Origin: Oscillospiraceae bacterium
GTDB lineage: Bacteria > Bacillota > Clostridia > Oscillospirales > CAG-272
Assembly: GCA_015064255.1 (NCBI GenBank)
Contig: SVSP01000014.1
Coordinates: 1 to 58,034, forward strand
Direction of reading: 5' to 3'
Length of the DNA stretch: 58,034 nucleotides
Shown: positions 1-7,872 of the stretch, one piece after another
How positions within the stretch are numbered: the first letter of the stretch is position 1
Layout: each line of letters starts with the position of its first letter
Notes under the pieces: generated by a model
Seen by the model: the letters and a program-made list of their open reading frames with translations, nothing else
Told to the model about the DNA's origin: nothing
The model's database searches: none
Translations under genes and position numbers: made by a program

Positions 1-157
1 GAAAAACCATCTCAAACGCCGAAGTTTTTTCCCTTCCCTCAGACTCCTATCCCTTTTCCTTGGCTAAAAAACTTTTCTTTTATTATGGCTACAAATTGAA
101 TTTTTCAAAGAAAAATTACGATTTCAGTAAAATTATGCTTTTAAGGAGGACTTTATT

Positions 158-1135
158 ATGCCCGGACCCGGAGGAGGAGCACACGGAGGCGGAGGATCAC
201 GCCCCGGAGGATTTGGCGGAGGCTTCGGCGGAGGTCACAGACCCGGCGGTTTCGGTGGACCGCGAGGCTTCGGACCAAGACCGCATATGCACGGACCTGT
301 ATTTTTCGGAGGAGGTCCTTGGTTTCACAGACGCCGTTATTACGGAGGCGGAGGATGCCTTTCGGGACTTCTCGGTGCGATAATGCTTCCTGTTATTTTT
401 GTGCTTTTTGCGGTTATTTTCGTTGTTTCTTCCCTTTCAACGTCGATTTCCGTGCTTTCGCAGGGCGGTGTTCCTATCTACGATGAGGAGACCTTTCAGG
501 ATTATGCCGACGCACAGTATGCCGCGGAATTCGGAAACGCCAATGCGTACGAGGATTACCTTCTTCTTGTTTTTCTCGTTGAAGAGGAATATTACGACTA
601 TGCGTATATCGCTTGGCCGGGTGACCACATAAACAGCGATATAAAGGTTATGTTCGGTAATGAGCAGACCGAATTCGGACGCGCGATCACCGCTTCGGTG
701 AATATGAATTCTTATAAATATTCGCTCGACTCGAATCTTGCTCAGGTAATGGAAACGATGGGCAAGAGAATAAATGCGCTCGGTCTTGAGTCTTCGTATA
801 TCGGTACCTGCAAAGAGGATCACAGCGACGTGAAATCGCACCTTACAAACAAAACGGCTATGCAGCTCACCGAAAGCACGGTAAACAGCGCACTTGAAGA
901 GTTTACCGAAACTACGGGAATACCCGTTGTTATAGTTGTTGAGGACATAAACGACGTATTTGAAAAGGGTATTCCGTCCGACACCTATATTTCCTTTGTT
1001 ATTTCCGCAATAGTTATCTTTATTGCGATAATGTTCATCGTTTCTGCCGTTAAAAACAAAAAGGATAAAAACGCCAATAAAAACGATAGCGGCTACAATA
1101 ACGGCAACAATAACGGAAATAACTATTATTCGTAA
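158..1135 (+). CDS. Gly-rich two-pass membrane protein, function unknown
   Basis: Start ATG has a strong Shine-Dalgarno (AAGGAGGA at 143-150). The 325-aa product opens with a Gly/Arg/His/Phe-rich low-complexity segment (residues 1-65), followed by a hydrophobic segment (about 67-92), a soluble domain (about 100-272), a second membrane segment (about 277-298) and an Asn/Lys-rich tail. I do not recognise a named family with confidence; the middle domain faintly recalls the TPM-type domains that sit between two membrane segments in other Clostridia, but motifs are too weak to claim it. It precedes a small membrane protein by 25 bp and probably shares its transcript. The ends are likely cytoplasmic or disordered, with the middle domain outside. 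Confidence 0.8.
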   Translation: MPGPGGGAHGGGGSRPGGFGGGFGGGHRPGGFGGPRGFGPRPHMHGPVFFGGGPWFHRRRYYGGGGCLSGLLGAIMLPVIFVLFAVIFVVSSLSTSISVLSQGGVPIYDEETFQDYADAQYAAEFGNANAYEDYLLLVFLVEEEYYDYAYIAWPGDHINSDIKVMFGNEQTEFGRAITASVNMNSYKYSLDSNLAQVMETMGKRINALGLESSYIGTCKEDHSDVKSHLTNKTAMQLTESTVNSALEEFTETTGIPVVIVVEDINDVFEKGIPSDTYISFVISAIVIFIAIMFIVSAVKNKKDKNANKNDSGYNNGNNNGNNYYS

Positions 1136-1160
1136 CCTAAAGAAAGGAATAGTCGTAATT

Positions 1161-1514
1161 ATGAAAAAACTGATAATTTGCCTGTCAGTTATAGCGATAT
1201 TCGAGCTTTTTCTCCCCATTTACGTCGAGCTTTTCGAAAGCCCTGCCGGTAAAGAGGCTTGGTATTTCACAATGTTTCTGACAATAAACCCGATAATTTC
1301 GGCTCTTCTCGGTTTCGTATCGGGATTTGACGTTAAAAAGCTGTGGTTCGTTCCTTTTTTTAACGCACTTGCTTTTCCGATATGCTTCTGGCTGTCCACA
1401 CTTGAGATAGATTTTGATATTTTTTCCTATCTTATCATCTATCTTCCCGCGGGACTTTGCGCTATGGTAATTACCCACTGCGCAAACCGACTCATAAAAA
1501 ACAAAAAGAGGTAA
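1161..1514 (+). CDS. Small four-helix integral membrane protein, unknown
   Basis: The 117-aa product is nearly all hydrophobic, with about four membrane segments (roughly residues 3-20, 33-55, 62-80 and 85-107) and a basic KNKKR C-terminus suggesting an inside end. A Shine-Dalgarno AGAAAGGAA lies 8-10 bases upstream. It sits 25 bp after the Gly-rich membrane protein and 5 bp before the nitrilase-GDPD gene, so the three probably form one operon. No catalytic motif or known family is visible. Confidence 0.8.
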   Translation: MKKLIICLSVIAIFELFLPIYVELFESPAGKEAWYFTMFLTINPIISALLGFVSGFDVKKLWFVPFFNALAFPICFWLSTLEIDFDIFSYLIIYLPAGLCAMVITHCANRLIKNKKR

Positions 1515-1519
1515 AAATT

Positions 1520-3115
1520 ATGAAAGCCTGTATAATTCAGCCGCCTTATTCACGCGACGTGTCAAATTCCGATGAGTTTTTTAAATTCAAGCTCGATATG
1601 CTCGACGAGTGCGACGATAGCGTTGATATTATCGTACTTCCCGAATACAGCGACGTGCCCTGCGCAACAAGCACGCTTGAGGAAACTCTCTTTTATCACG
1701 ATAAATATATAGACATCCTCCTTAATAAGTGTATCGAAACCGCAAAAAGATGCAATTCGCTCGTTTTCGTCAATGCGCTCAGCAAAGAAGAGGGCGGATA
1801 CAGAAATACGACCTTCGCTTATAACAGAAAAGGCGAGCTTGTCGGAAAATATTTCAAAAAGCATCTCCCTCCGCTTGAGCTTGAAGTCTTGAAGCTCGAC
1901 AGCGATTATACGTTTGAATACAGCGAGCCGTACGTTATAGAAATTGAAGGCGTAAGATACGGATTTCTCACCTGCTACGATTTCTATTTCTACGAAGCCT
2001 TTGCAAATATCGCAAGAAATAAGGTTGACGTTATAATCGGCTGCTCACTTCAGAGAAGCGACAGCCACGATGCTATCGAAATTATGTGCAGATTTCTCGC
2101 GTATAATACGAACGCCTACGTTATTCGCTCGTCAGTAAGCTTTAGCGAGGATTCGGATATTTGCGGCGCAAGTATGGTCGTTTCTCCCTACGGAAAAGTT
2201 CTTGCAAATATGAAGAGTAAATTCGGAAAAGCCGAGGCAGAGTTCGACGTGAACGATAAATACTACAAGCCCGCAGGCTACGGAAACCCCGACGCTGCTC
2301 ACTACGAGTATATCGAGTACGGACGTAAGCCCTGGCAGTACAGAAATGCCGGCTCGGCTATTATTGCGAGTGACGATTATCTGAAATATCCGCGCATATG
2401 CGCTCACAGAGGATTTAATACGATAGCTCCCGAAAACAGTATGCCCGCATTCGGTGCGGCAATAGCTCTCGGAGCGCACGAAATAGAGTTTGACCTTTGG
2501 CCGACAGCCGACGGCGAGATAGTTTCCTGCCACGACAGCACGCTCGACAGAGTGAGCGACGGAAGCGGAAAGATCTATGAAAAGACTTACGAAGAGCTGT
2601 TAAAATGCGATTTCGGTGTGAAATTCGGCGAAAAGTTCAAGGGACTCCGTATCGTTCTTTTCGAGGATATACTTAAAAAATTCAGCGGACATACGATAAT
2701 GAACGTCCACGTAAAGCCGATGGGACCGTCGTATGATCCCGAAATTATGAAGAAGATAGTATCTCTCGTCCGTAAATACGATGCGGCAAAGCATATGTAT
2801 TTTATGCTTGAGCCCGATTCCGACATCAGAATGTTTAAGAGCTACGCGCCCGATATAAACATTTGCGTCGGACACGATTTTAACCGAAACTGGGCGATAG
2901 TTGACCGCGCTATCGAGCTTGGTGCGCAGAAGGTGCAGTTCTTCAAGCCTTATTTCAATCAGGAAATGATCGACAAAGCGCACGCTCACGGAATAATCTG
3001 TAATATTTTCTGGGCGGATGATCCCGAAGAAGCGAAGCGTTATCTTGATATGGGTATAGATACCATTCTCACAAACGATTATAACCTCGTTTCGCAGATA
3101 CTCAGAAAAGAATAA
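1520..3115 (+). CDS. Nitrilase-superfamily amidohydrolase fused to glycerophosphodiester phosphodiesterase
   Basis: A 531-aa two-domain protein. Residues 1-275 are a carbon-nitrogen hydrolase with the Glu-Lys-Cys triad: E42 in VLPEYSD, K114 in KKHLPP and C152 in LTCYD. Residues 290-531 are a GDPD domain with HRG (296-298), APENS, the metal-binding ExD pair (E323, D325) and catalytic HD (338-339). The nitrilase would hydrolyse an amide or nitrile; the GDPD would split a glycerophosphodiester into glycerol 3-phosphate and an alcohol. I use the ATG at 1520 (AAAGAGG just upstream) because the nitrilase fold starts there; an in-frame ATG at 1457 lies inside the preceding gene. No signal peptide, so cytoplasmic. 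The joint substrate is unknown; an amidated head group released from lipid, such as an N-acyl-ethanolamine type, is only a guess. Confidence 0.88.
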   Translation: MKACIIQPPYSRDVSNSDEFFKFKLDMLDECDDSVDIIVLPEYSDVPCATSTLEETLFYHDKYIDILLNKCIETAKRCNSLVFVNALSKEEGGYRNTTFAYNRKGELVGKYFKKHLPPLELEVLKLDSDYTFEYSEPYVIEIEGVRYGFLTCYDFYFYEAFANIARNKVDVIIGCSLQRSDSHDAIEIMCRFLAYNTNAYVIRSSVSFSEDSDICGASMVVSPYGKVLANMKSKFGKAEAEFDVNDKYYKPAGYGNPDAAHYEYIEYGRKPWQYRNAGSAIIASDDYLKYPRICAHRGFNTIAPENSMPAFGAAIALGAHEIEFDLWPTADGEIVSCHDSTLDRVSDGSGKIYEKTYEELLKCDFGVKFGEKFKGLRIVLFEDILKKFSGHTIMNVHVKPMGPSYDPEIMKKIVSLVRKYDAAKHMYFMLEPDSDIRMFKSYAPDINICVGHDFNRNWAIVDRAIELGAQKVQFFKPYFNQEMIDKAHAHGIICNIFWADDPEEAKRYLDMGIDTILTNDYNLVSQILRKE

Positions 3116-3137
3116 AACATATAAAATTTAACGAAAA

Positions 3138-3186
3138 AAAAGAGCAAGAATATAAGGTTTTCCACCTTGTACTCTTGCTTTTTCTT
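3138..3186 (+). terminator. Rho-independent terminator after the nitrilase-GDPD operon
   Basis: An AGCAAGA...TCTTGCT stem with an inner paired extension (TATAAGG/CCTTGTA) and a T-rich 3' tract follows the stop by about 25 bp. The A-run on the other side means it could also act for the convergent minus-strand gene. Confidence 0.75.
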
Positions 3187-3265
3187 TTTAGCAAAGTTTT
3201 TGAAAGTTCCAAGAAAACTTTTTACAAAAAGTTTTCTTGGCGGGTTCTCAGGGCAGAGCCCTGAG
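3187..3265. repeat. REP-like dispersed hairpin repeat, copy 1
   Basis: Two perfect palindromes in tandem: 15-bp arms with an AC loop at 3209-3240 (CCAAGAAAACTTTTT and its complement), and CTCAGGGC-AGA-GCCCTGAG at 3247-3265. The second palindrome overlaps the last codons and stop of the convergent acyltransferase gene. Related copies occur elsewhere in the window. Confidence 0.75.
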
Positions 3266-4561
3266 CTGCGCTTCCCTTCTGCGCTCGAGGCGGTCCTTCA
3301 TTTTGAATTTATACAGCTCTTCGGCAGCAAAGGAGATTTTCGTAACGACGTCCTTTTTGGTCGGATAGCAGTAAAGCGAATCGTTTGAAGTTGAAACGTC
3401 GATGCAATCGTCGGGGCGGACGTAGCAGTAATCGTACTCGATGTGAACTCCGTACATTCCCGAGACGGGACGGCGGATGCGGTACTTTTTGCCGTTGTAT
3501 TCGCCTTCGATGATAAAGCCGTCTTTGGAATGTGTGAGCTTTGCTTTTCCTACGTCTTGGAATTTCATACAGGAGGGCAGAGAGAATACGTCAACCTCGT
3601 CTTCGAAATAATATTCACCGCTTTCGACCTCTTTGCGTACGTTTTCGCGCTCCCATTCAAACCAGTCGGGAATATGCGAAAATTCGGTCTCGCCTTCGAG
3701 TGCGCAAAGCTCGCCGAGAGTGTTCATTTCCCACTTTTTACCGCAGTGCGTGCAGTAAAGAATACTTCCTTCGCTTTCCATCTTGTGCTCGGTAAGACAG
3801 TTCGGACACTGATAGAGTATCTTGTTAAGACCTTCGGCACGGAACGGTTCGGTTATCTCTATTCCCTGCTCTTTCTGCCATTTGTATTCATTATACTGCA
3901 TAGCAGATACGATGCGCTCCTGAATTTCGGGCGCGGAAAGCTTTTCTATCTCTTCGGGACGGAGAACACAGCGCATAGTCGTATAAAGCGGCACTTTTCT
4001 GGGCTTGCGGTAATTCCAGAACGGCGTGTGCAGATAGTTTCCGTGGTGAAGCATTACAACAACGGGAACATTCATACGCTTTATAAGCTGTGAAAGCGAG
4101 TCGGGCAGGATAGCCGTAGTGCCGACGGGTGTGTATCTCGCCTCGGGGTACATACACATTATTCCCTTTTTCTTAAAAAGCACGTTTTCTATCGACTTTA
4201 TGAGATCGGGGTCGGTGGTGAACTTTCTTTTGCACATACAGCCGATAATTTCCATAAGGAAAGGACGGCGGTAATATCCGTCAACGGTTGCGATATTGTA
4301 AACCTTTTTCGGGAAGGTCGCAATAGCGTTCAGATAAAAATCGACAAAATACATATGGTTACTAAGCAGAATGTACGGACCTTTTATATCGTCCATATCG
4401 AACTTTTCGACCTTATATTTTTGTCCGATCATAAGTATCTTACTGAGTGCGTAGATGAGAAAAGTGAAAAAACCGAGCTGATATTTCGGCATTTTCGATG
4501 TGTTATAGTGCTTTACTTTTTTGTCATAGGGAATTTCGCTGTAAACTTTTTCGTTTTCCAT
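3248..4561 (-). CDS. PlsC-like acyltransferase with C-terminal zinc ribbon
   Basis: The 437-aa product has the acyltransferase HX4D motif (H69-D74 in SNHMYFVD) and a PEAR motif (139-142) at the place of the family's EGTR block, so it probably moves an acyl chain onto a lysophospholipid-type acceptor at the inner membrane face. A short hydrophobic stretch lies at about residues 30-47. Residues 252-273 form a zinc ribbon (C252, C255, C270, C273), followed by a beta-rich domain of about 130 residues without recognised motifs. That extension makes it nearly twice the usual PlsC length of about 240 aa. The promoter at 4606-4634 and a monocistronic setting suggest independent expression. The final residues (AQLRALP) are encoded by a dispersed palindrome, so the ancestral C-terminus may have differed. 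Confidence 0.8.
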   Translation of the reverse strand: MENEKVYSEIPYDKKVKHYNTSKMPKYQLGFFTFLIYALSKILMIGQKYKVEKFDMDDIKGPYILLSNHMYFVDFYLNAIATFPKKVYNIATVDGYYRRPFLMEIIGCMCKRKFTTDPDLIKSIENVLFKKKGIMCMYPEARYTPVGTTAILPDSLSQLIKRMNVPVVVMLHHGNYLHTPFWNYRKPRKVPLYTTMRCVLRPEEIEKLSAPEIQERIVSAMQYNEYKWQKEQGIEITEPFRAEGLNKILYQCPNCLTEHKMESEGSILYCTHCGKKWEMNTLGELCALEGETEFSHIPDWFEWERENVRKEVESGEYYFEDEVDVFSLPSCMKFQDVGKAKLTHSKDGFIIEGEYNGKKYRIRRPVSGMYGVHIEYDYCYVRPDDCIDVSTSNDSLYCYPTKKDVVTKISFAAEELYKFKMKDRLERRREAQLRALP

Positions 4562-4605
4562 AGCTTTCTCCGAGGTTTAAAGTATTTTGACTGCTGATAC
4601 ATCTC

Positions 4606-4634
4606 ATTATATCACATATTTTGTCGAAAAGCAA
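4606..4634 (-). promoter_or_regulatory. Sigma-A type promoter of the acyltransferase gene
   Basis: Read on the minus strand: TTGCTT, 17-bp spacer, TATAAT, about 45 bp upstream of the start codon. Confidence 0.65.
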
Positions 4635-4707
4635 GGGATTGATATGATATTGATGAAAATGGCAGAAGAAGTTTGTGCAGTTGATTATAGTAAAGGGTTA
4701 GTACTGC

Positions 4708-4925
4708 TTTAAAAAGTTTTTGGAAAAGAATGAAAACCCTTTTTTAAAAAGGGTTTTTTGTCTTCAGGTTGAAACCCGCTTTTTTAAAAAAGTGGAAATT
4801 AAAAAACGGTGAAAATCGTTAGTTATGGTAATTTTTATTACAAAAATCCAATGCTTTTTCCTTTTCAAAAAAGTTTTTGTGGGAAGTTTGAAACCCACTT
4901 TTTACAAAAAGTGGGTTTCAAGAAA
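4708..4925. repeat. Cluster of REP-like hairpin repeats in a gene-free gap
   Basis: The gap 4562-4926 holds no gene. It contains AAACCCTTTTTT/AAAAAGGGTTT near 4736-4757, a weaker GAAACCCGCTTTTTT unit near 4770-4799, and a perfect palindrome with 16-bp arms and an AC loop at 4888-4921. The last one ends six bases before the GH43 stop and can terminate that transcript. Confidence 0.75.
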
Positions 4926-4926
4926 A

Positions 4927-5895
4927 TTATTCAATTTCACCGCTCGGAGGGTCAATTTCCGTTTCGTAGCCGACGGGAAGTCCCATAACGGGGAATCCGC
5001 TTTCGTCAAAATCGACCTTCTGAATATTAATGTATCTCGGTGCCCAGTTGACAGGTACGTTGTGCGCCTTCATTCCGTGATACGCACACCAAAGCTCGCT
5101 GCCGTCGGGAGATTTAAAGAAAGAAGCGTGACCGGGTCCGAAAACGCTGTTTCCGTAGGTGAGAATGGGACTCTGATGCTTTATCCAGTTTGCCGCGTCG
5201 CAAAGCTCTCCGCCCGTATGCTCAAGAACTCCGAGGCAGTAGTGGTCGGACCAACAGCCTGTCGCAGAATAGATAATGAAAAGACGTCCGTTTCTCTCAA
5301 CAAAGAATCCGCCCTCGGTTATTGCGTATTTGCCCACGTAGGGAGGATCAAACTCCCAATCAAGCTCGGCTTTTGCGATAGTTGCAACCTTTTTTCCGAA
5401 CGTGTAGGGGTTTTCCATATCGCAGATGTCAAGCACCTGTCCGTAGGTAGGATCAACTCTCGAATAGCAGACGTACTGCTTGCCGTCGGGAGCAGTATAA
5501 ACGGTCGGGTCAATAGAAAATATATCGGGTGTGGGCTTGCATTTGAATGCCCATTCACCGAAGGGATCGTCCGACTGCGCTTCCATAATGAAAAGACGCT
5601 TTTCTCCGGGATCCTTCTGATTTCGTCCGCTTGTGTAAATGTACCATTTGCCGTTTGTTCCCTTGTGCATTTCGGGCGCCCAGATATCTCCCCAGATGCC
5701 GTCTTTTTCGCCGTTAAAACGGTAAATTATCTTCGAATCGTTGTCTGTTATGATATTTGCCGCGTGACGGCTGCGGAAAAGCTCAAGGCATTCTCCGCGT
5801 GTGAAAAGGCAGTAATAATATCCCGTTGTCTTGTCATAGGTCATAAACGGGTCGGGTGCATCGATAGGTGATATGGGATTAAAAAACTTTTTCAT
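4927..5895 (-). CDS. Glycoside hydrolase family 43 enzyme (arabinofuranosidase/xylosidase type)
   Basis: The 322-aa product is the size of a single five-bladed beta-propeller GH43 domain. Expected acidic residues are visible: catalytic base D15 in APDPF, the pKa-setting D129 in FSIDPTVY, and general acid E194 in ITEGGFF, plus the family's WAPEMHK block at 72-78. No signal peptide, so it probably acts in the cytoplasm on imported oligosaccharides such as arabinoxylan or arabinan fragments; substrate cannot be read from motifs alone. Shine-Dalgarno AAGGAG lies nine bases before the ATG. It is divergent from the ECF sigma operon and has its own consensus promoter at 5935-5963. Confidence 0.88.
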   Translation of the reverse strand: MKKFFNPISPIDAPDPFMTYDKTTGYYYCLFTRGECLELFRSRHAANIITDNDSKIIYRFNGEKDGIWGDIWAPEMHKGTNGKWYIYTSGRNQKDPGEKRLFIMEAQSDDPFGEWAFKCKPTPDIFSIDPTVYTAPDGKQYVCYSRVDPTYGQVLDICDMENPYTFGKKVATIAKAELDWEFDPPYVGKYAITEGGFFVERNGRLFIIYSATGCWSDHYCLGVLEHTGGELCDAANWIKHQSPILTYGNSVFGPGHASFFKSPDGSELWCAYHGMKAHNVPVNWAPRYINIQKVDFDESGFPVMGLPVGYETEIDPPSGEIE

Positions 5896-5934
5896 ATCAT
5901 TTTACTCCTTGAATGTTTTAGTTCGGGTAATTTG

Positions 5935-5963
5935 ATTATAGCAAATAAACACGGTAATGTCAA
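5935..5963 (-). promoter_or_regulatory. Consensus sigma-A promoter of the first GH43 gene
   Basis: Minus strand TTGACA (5958-5963), 17-bp spacer, TATAAT (5935-5940). Confidence 0.8.
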
Positions 5964-6041
5964 TAAAAACAAGAAAGCAATTCGCGTGCTGTTTCGTTTG
6001 TCAGATAAGCGATAAAAACATACAAAATATGTGTTAAACTA

Positions 6042-6070
6042 TTGATTGTTTTTGTAATATATGCTATAAT
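6042..6070 (+). promoter_or_regulatory. Sigma-A promoter of the ECF sigma operon
   Basis: TTGATT (6042-6047), 17-bp spacer, TATAAT (6065-6070). It gives an untranslated leader of about 100 bases if translation starts at 6175. Confidence 0.7.
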
Positions 6071-6174
6071 TTAAAAAAGATAAAATTTTTTTGATTTTTT
6101 ATGATAGGAAACCGACATTTTGTCGTCTACATAATATGAAAGAAAACTCAGCGTTTTCGGAAAGGCAGACGAAT

Positions 6175-6735
6175 ATGGAAGACAGAGAGATAATAGAACT
6201 GTTCTGGTCGCGTGATGAAAGCGCCGTTTCGGTGCTTGATGAAAAATACGGCGAATTTTGCCGACATATTGCATTCAATATTCTTCACAGCCAAGAAGAC
6301 AGCGAGGAATGCGTAAACGATACATATCTCAAGGTGTGGAACGCCATTCCCCCGCAGAGACCTACCTTTTTGCGTGCTTTTCTTTCGAGAATTACGAGAA
6401 ATCTCGCGTTTGACAGATGCAGACTGAAGATGCGCGAGAAACGGGGAGGCGGCGAAGTGGCAATAGCGTTAAGCGAGCTTGAAAACTGTATATCAAGTAG
6501 GGCTGACGTTCAGGAAGAATACGATACAAAGGAGCTCGGAGAAGCTATAGGACGCTTTTTGAGAACAATTTCGGAAAGAGATCGCGATGTTTTTGTGGCA
6601 AGATATTATTTTGTTACCGAGGTTGAGGAAATATCCGAAAAGCTCGGTATCGACGTAAAGCAGGTTTGGAATATTTTGTCACGCACACGCAAAAAACTCA
6701 AGGATTTTCTTGAAAAGGAGGGATACCGCATATGA
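6175..6735 (+). CDS. ECF-type sigma-70 family RNA polymerase sigma factor
   Basis: The product of 186 aa has sigma region 2 (about residues 22-88; core around CVNDTYLKVWNAIP) and region 4 (about 125-180; a helix-turn-helix ending with VKQVWNILSRTRKKL). It recruits core RNA polymerase to alternative promoters. ATGs at 6091 and 6136 are also in frame, but the family normally starts with a short acidic DREIIELF-type N-terminus and GGAAAGG sits at the right distance before 6175. Its stop overlaps the next start by ATGA, implying translational coupling with the membrane protein that follows. That neighbour is therefore a candidate anti-sigma factor or signal partner. Confidence 0.9.
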   Translation: MEDREIIELFWSRDESAVSVLDEKYGEFCRHIAFNILHSQEDSEECVNDTYLKVWNAIPPQRPTFLRAFLSRITRNLAFDRCRLKMREKRGGGEVAIALSELENCISSRADVQEEYDTKELGEAIGRFLRTISERDRDVFVARYYFVTEVEEISEKLGIDVKQVWNILSRTRKKLKDFLEKEGYRI

Positions 6736-7823
6736 ACAGGAAGGATGAAAAGCTTTTTGACGCCATCGGATATATCGACAGCGATATAATAGAAAGCGCC
6801 GCGGATGCCCTCAGCGGAAAGAAAAAATATAAAAAGCCTGTCCTATGGTATCGTGTACTTGCGGTGTCGGTGCTTTCGGTGCTTGTTGTAGGCGCACTGC
6901 TCGTTTCCGTGCTGAATATCGGAAATGACCCGACCGATGATCTTGACGGCGGTGAAATAAATAAAAATCCCTGGTATGACAATCTTGAAGAACGCCCGAA
7001 TGATTCGCCCGGAGACACGACAGAGGATACACCCGAAAATGATAAACAGACCGACACAGACAGCGAGCCCGAAAAGTGCCCCGACTGCGGCAAGCCTGTT
7101 GACGAATGCGAATGCGAAGAAGAGTCCGCAACTCCTTACTCTCCTTTCACCTGTCCTACCTCGTCGAGTACCGTTTACGGGGTTACAACCGAAAATAACG
7201 CTCTTACTTTCAACGATGTTTGGGGTTCTTGGGAAGTTATCACTGAAGGCGACCTCGCCGGTTCGGTTCACGCTACAGCTGACGGCGGCGCTAACATCGG
7301 TCTCATCACAGGCGTAGACTTCACAAAGGCTAAGAAGGTTACAATTTCCGCCGATTTCCTTCTTCCCGAAAAGGTTACAGGCAACAATAATTACGGATTT
7401 ATTCTCGACGTATGGGCAGAACCCGGCGAAGATACATTCTTCTACTGGGAAGCTGACTTCAACTCCTACTACTACTGCCTCCAGTCCGGTGGCGGTGACA
7501 CAGGCACACTTCTCGGTAAGTGGGGCGCCGGTACAGTTCTCGGCGGCGAAGCTAACGGTTGGACATCTTTCGGCGATGCTCACGGCGTTGAATCTCCTGC
7601 AACAGAAGGACTCGAATTCCGGTATGGTAAGTGGACCAACCTCAAGGTAGTTTGGGACGTTGAAAACGACGCTATCGAAATGTACTACGACGGACAGCTC
7701 ACCAAGAAGGTTGACTTCGACGAAACAACCTTCAAGTTCACCAACGATGGTGACAACGGTGTTGGTATCCGTTCCAACAGAGGCGATGTTTATTATAAAA
7801 ACATTAACCTTGTAGTTGAATAA
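6732..7823 (+). CDS. Putative sigma-partner membrane protein with C-terminal beta-sandwich (LamG-like) domain
   Basis: Translationally coupled to the sigma gene. The 363-aa product has a cytoplasmic N-terminus with the IGYIDSDIIESA segment often seen in clostridial proteins downstream of ECF factors, one membrane segment (about 38-61), an acidic Pro/Asp/Glu linker, a small Cys cluster (CPDCGKPVDECEC) and a domain of about 228 residues from near residue 136 to the end. That domain is Trp/Tyr/Gly-rich and reads like a concanavalin/LamG or carbohydrate-binding sandwich; the fold is inferred. Its DNA is nearly identical to the 3' end of the next gene. The topology suggests an outside sensor that controls the sigma factor, but no zinc-binding anti-sigma motif is seen. 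Confidence 0.75.
   Translation: MNRKDEKLFDAIGYIDSDIIESAADALSGKKKYKKPVLWYRVLAVSVLSVLVVGALLVSVLNIGNDPTDDLDGGEINKNPWYDNLEERPNDSPGDTTEDTPENDKQTDTDSEPEKCPDCGKPVDECECEEESATPYSPFTCPTSSSTVYGVTTENNALTFNDVWGSWEVITEGDLAGSVHATADGGANIGLITGVDFTKAKKVTISADFLLPEKVTGNNNYGFILDVWAEPGEDTFFYWEADFNSYYYCLQSGGGDTGTLLGKWGAGTVLGGEANGWTSFGDAHGVESPATEGLEFRYGKWTNLKVVWDVENDAIEMYYDGQLTKKVDFDETTFKFTNDGDNGVGIRSNRGDVYYKNINLVVE
7137..7823 (+). repeat. 687-bp duplicated 3' domain, copy A
   Basis: Codes for the C-terminal domain of the sigma-partner protein. It aligns without net gaps to 9244-9930, and long runs are identical at nucleotide level, including silent positions. Confidence 0.85.
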
Positions 7824-7872
7824 ATCAGCTTAAAACCGATATTAAAAATACAAAAAAGAAAGGGAAACTGCT

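Noticed and set aside
4825-5871. 348-codon plus-strand frame opposite the GH43 gene
   Set aside because: Antisense shadow of a gene with intact catalytic motifs; no ribosome site and no recognisable domain.
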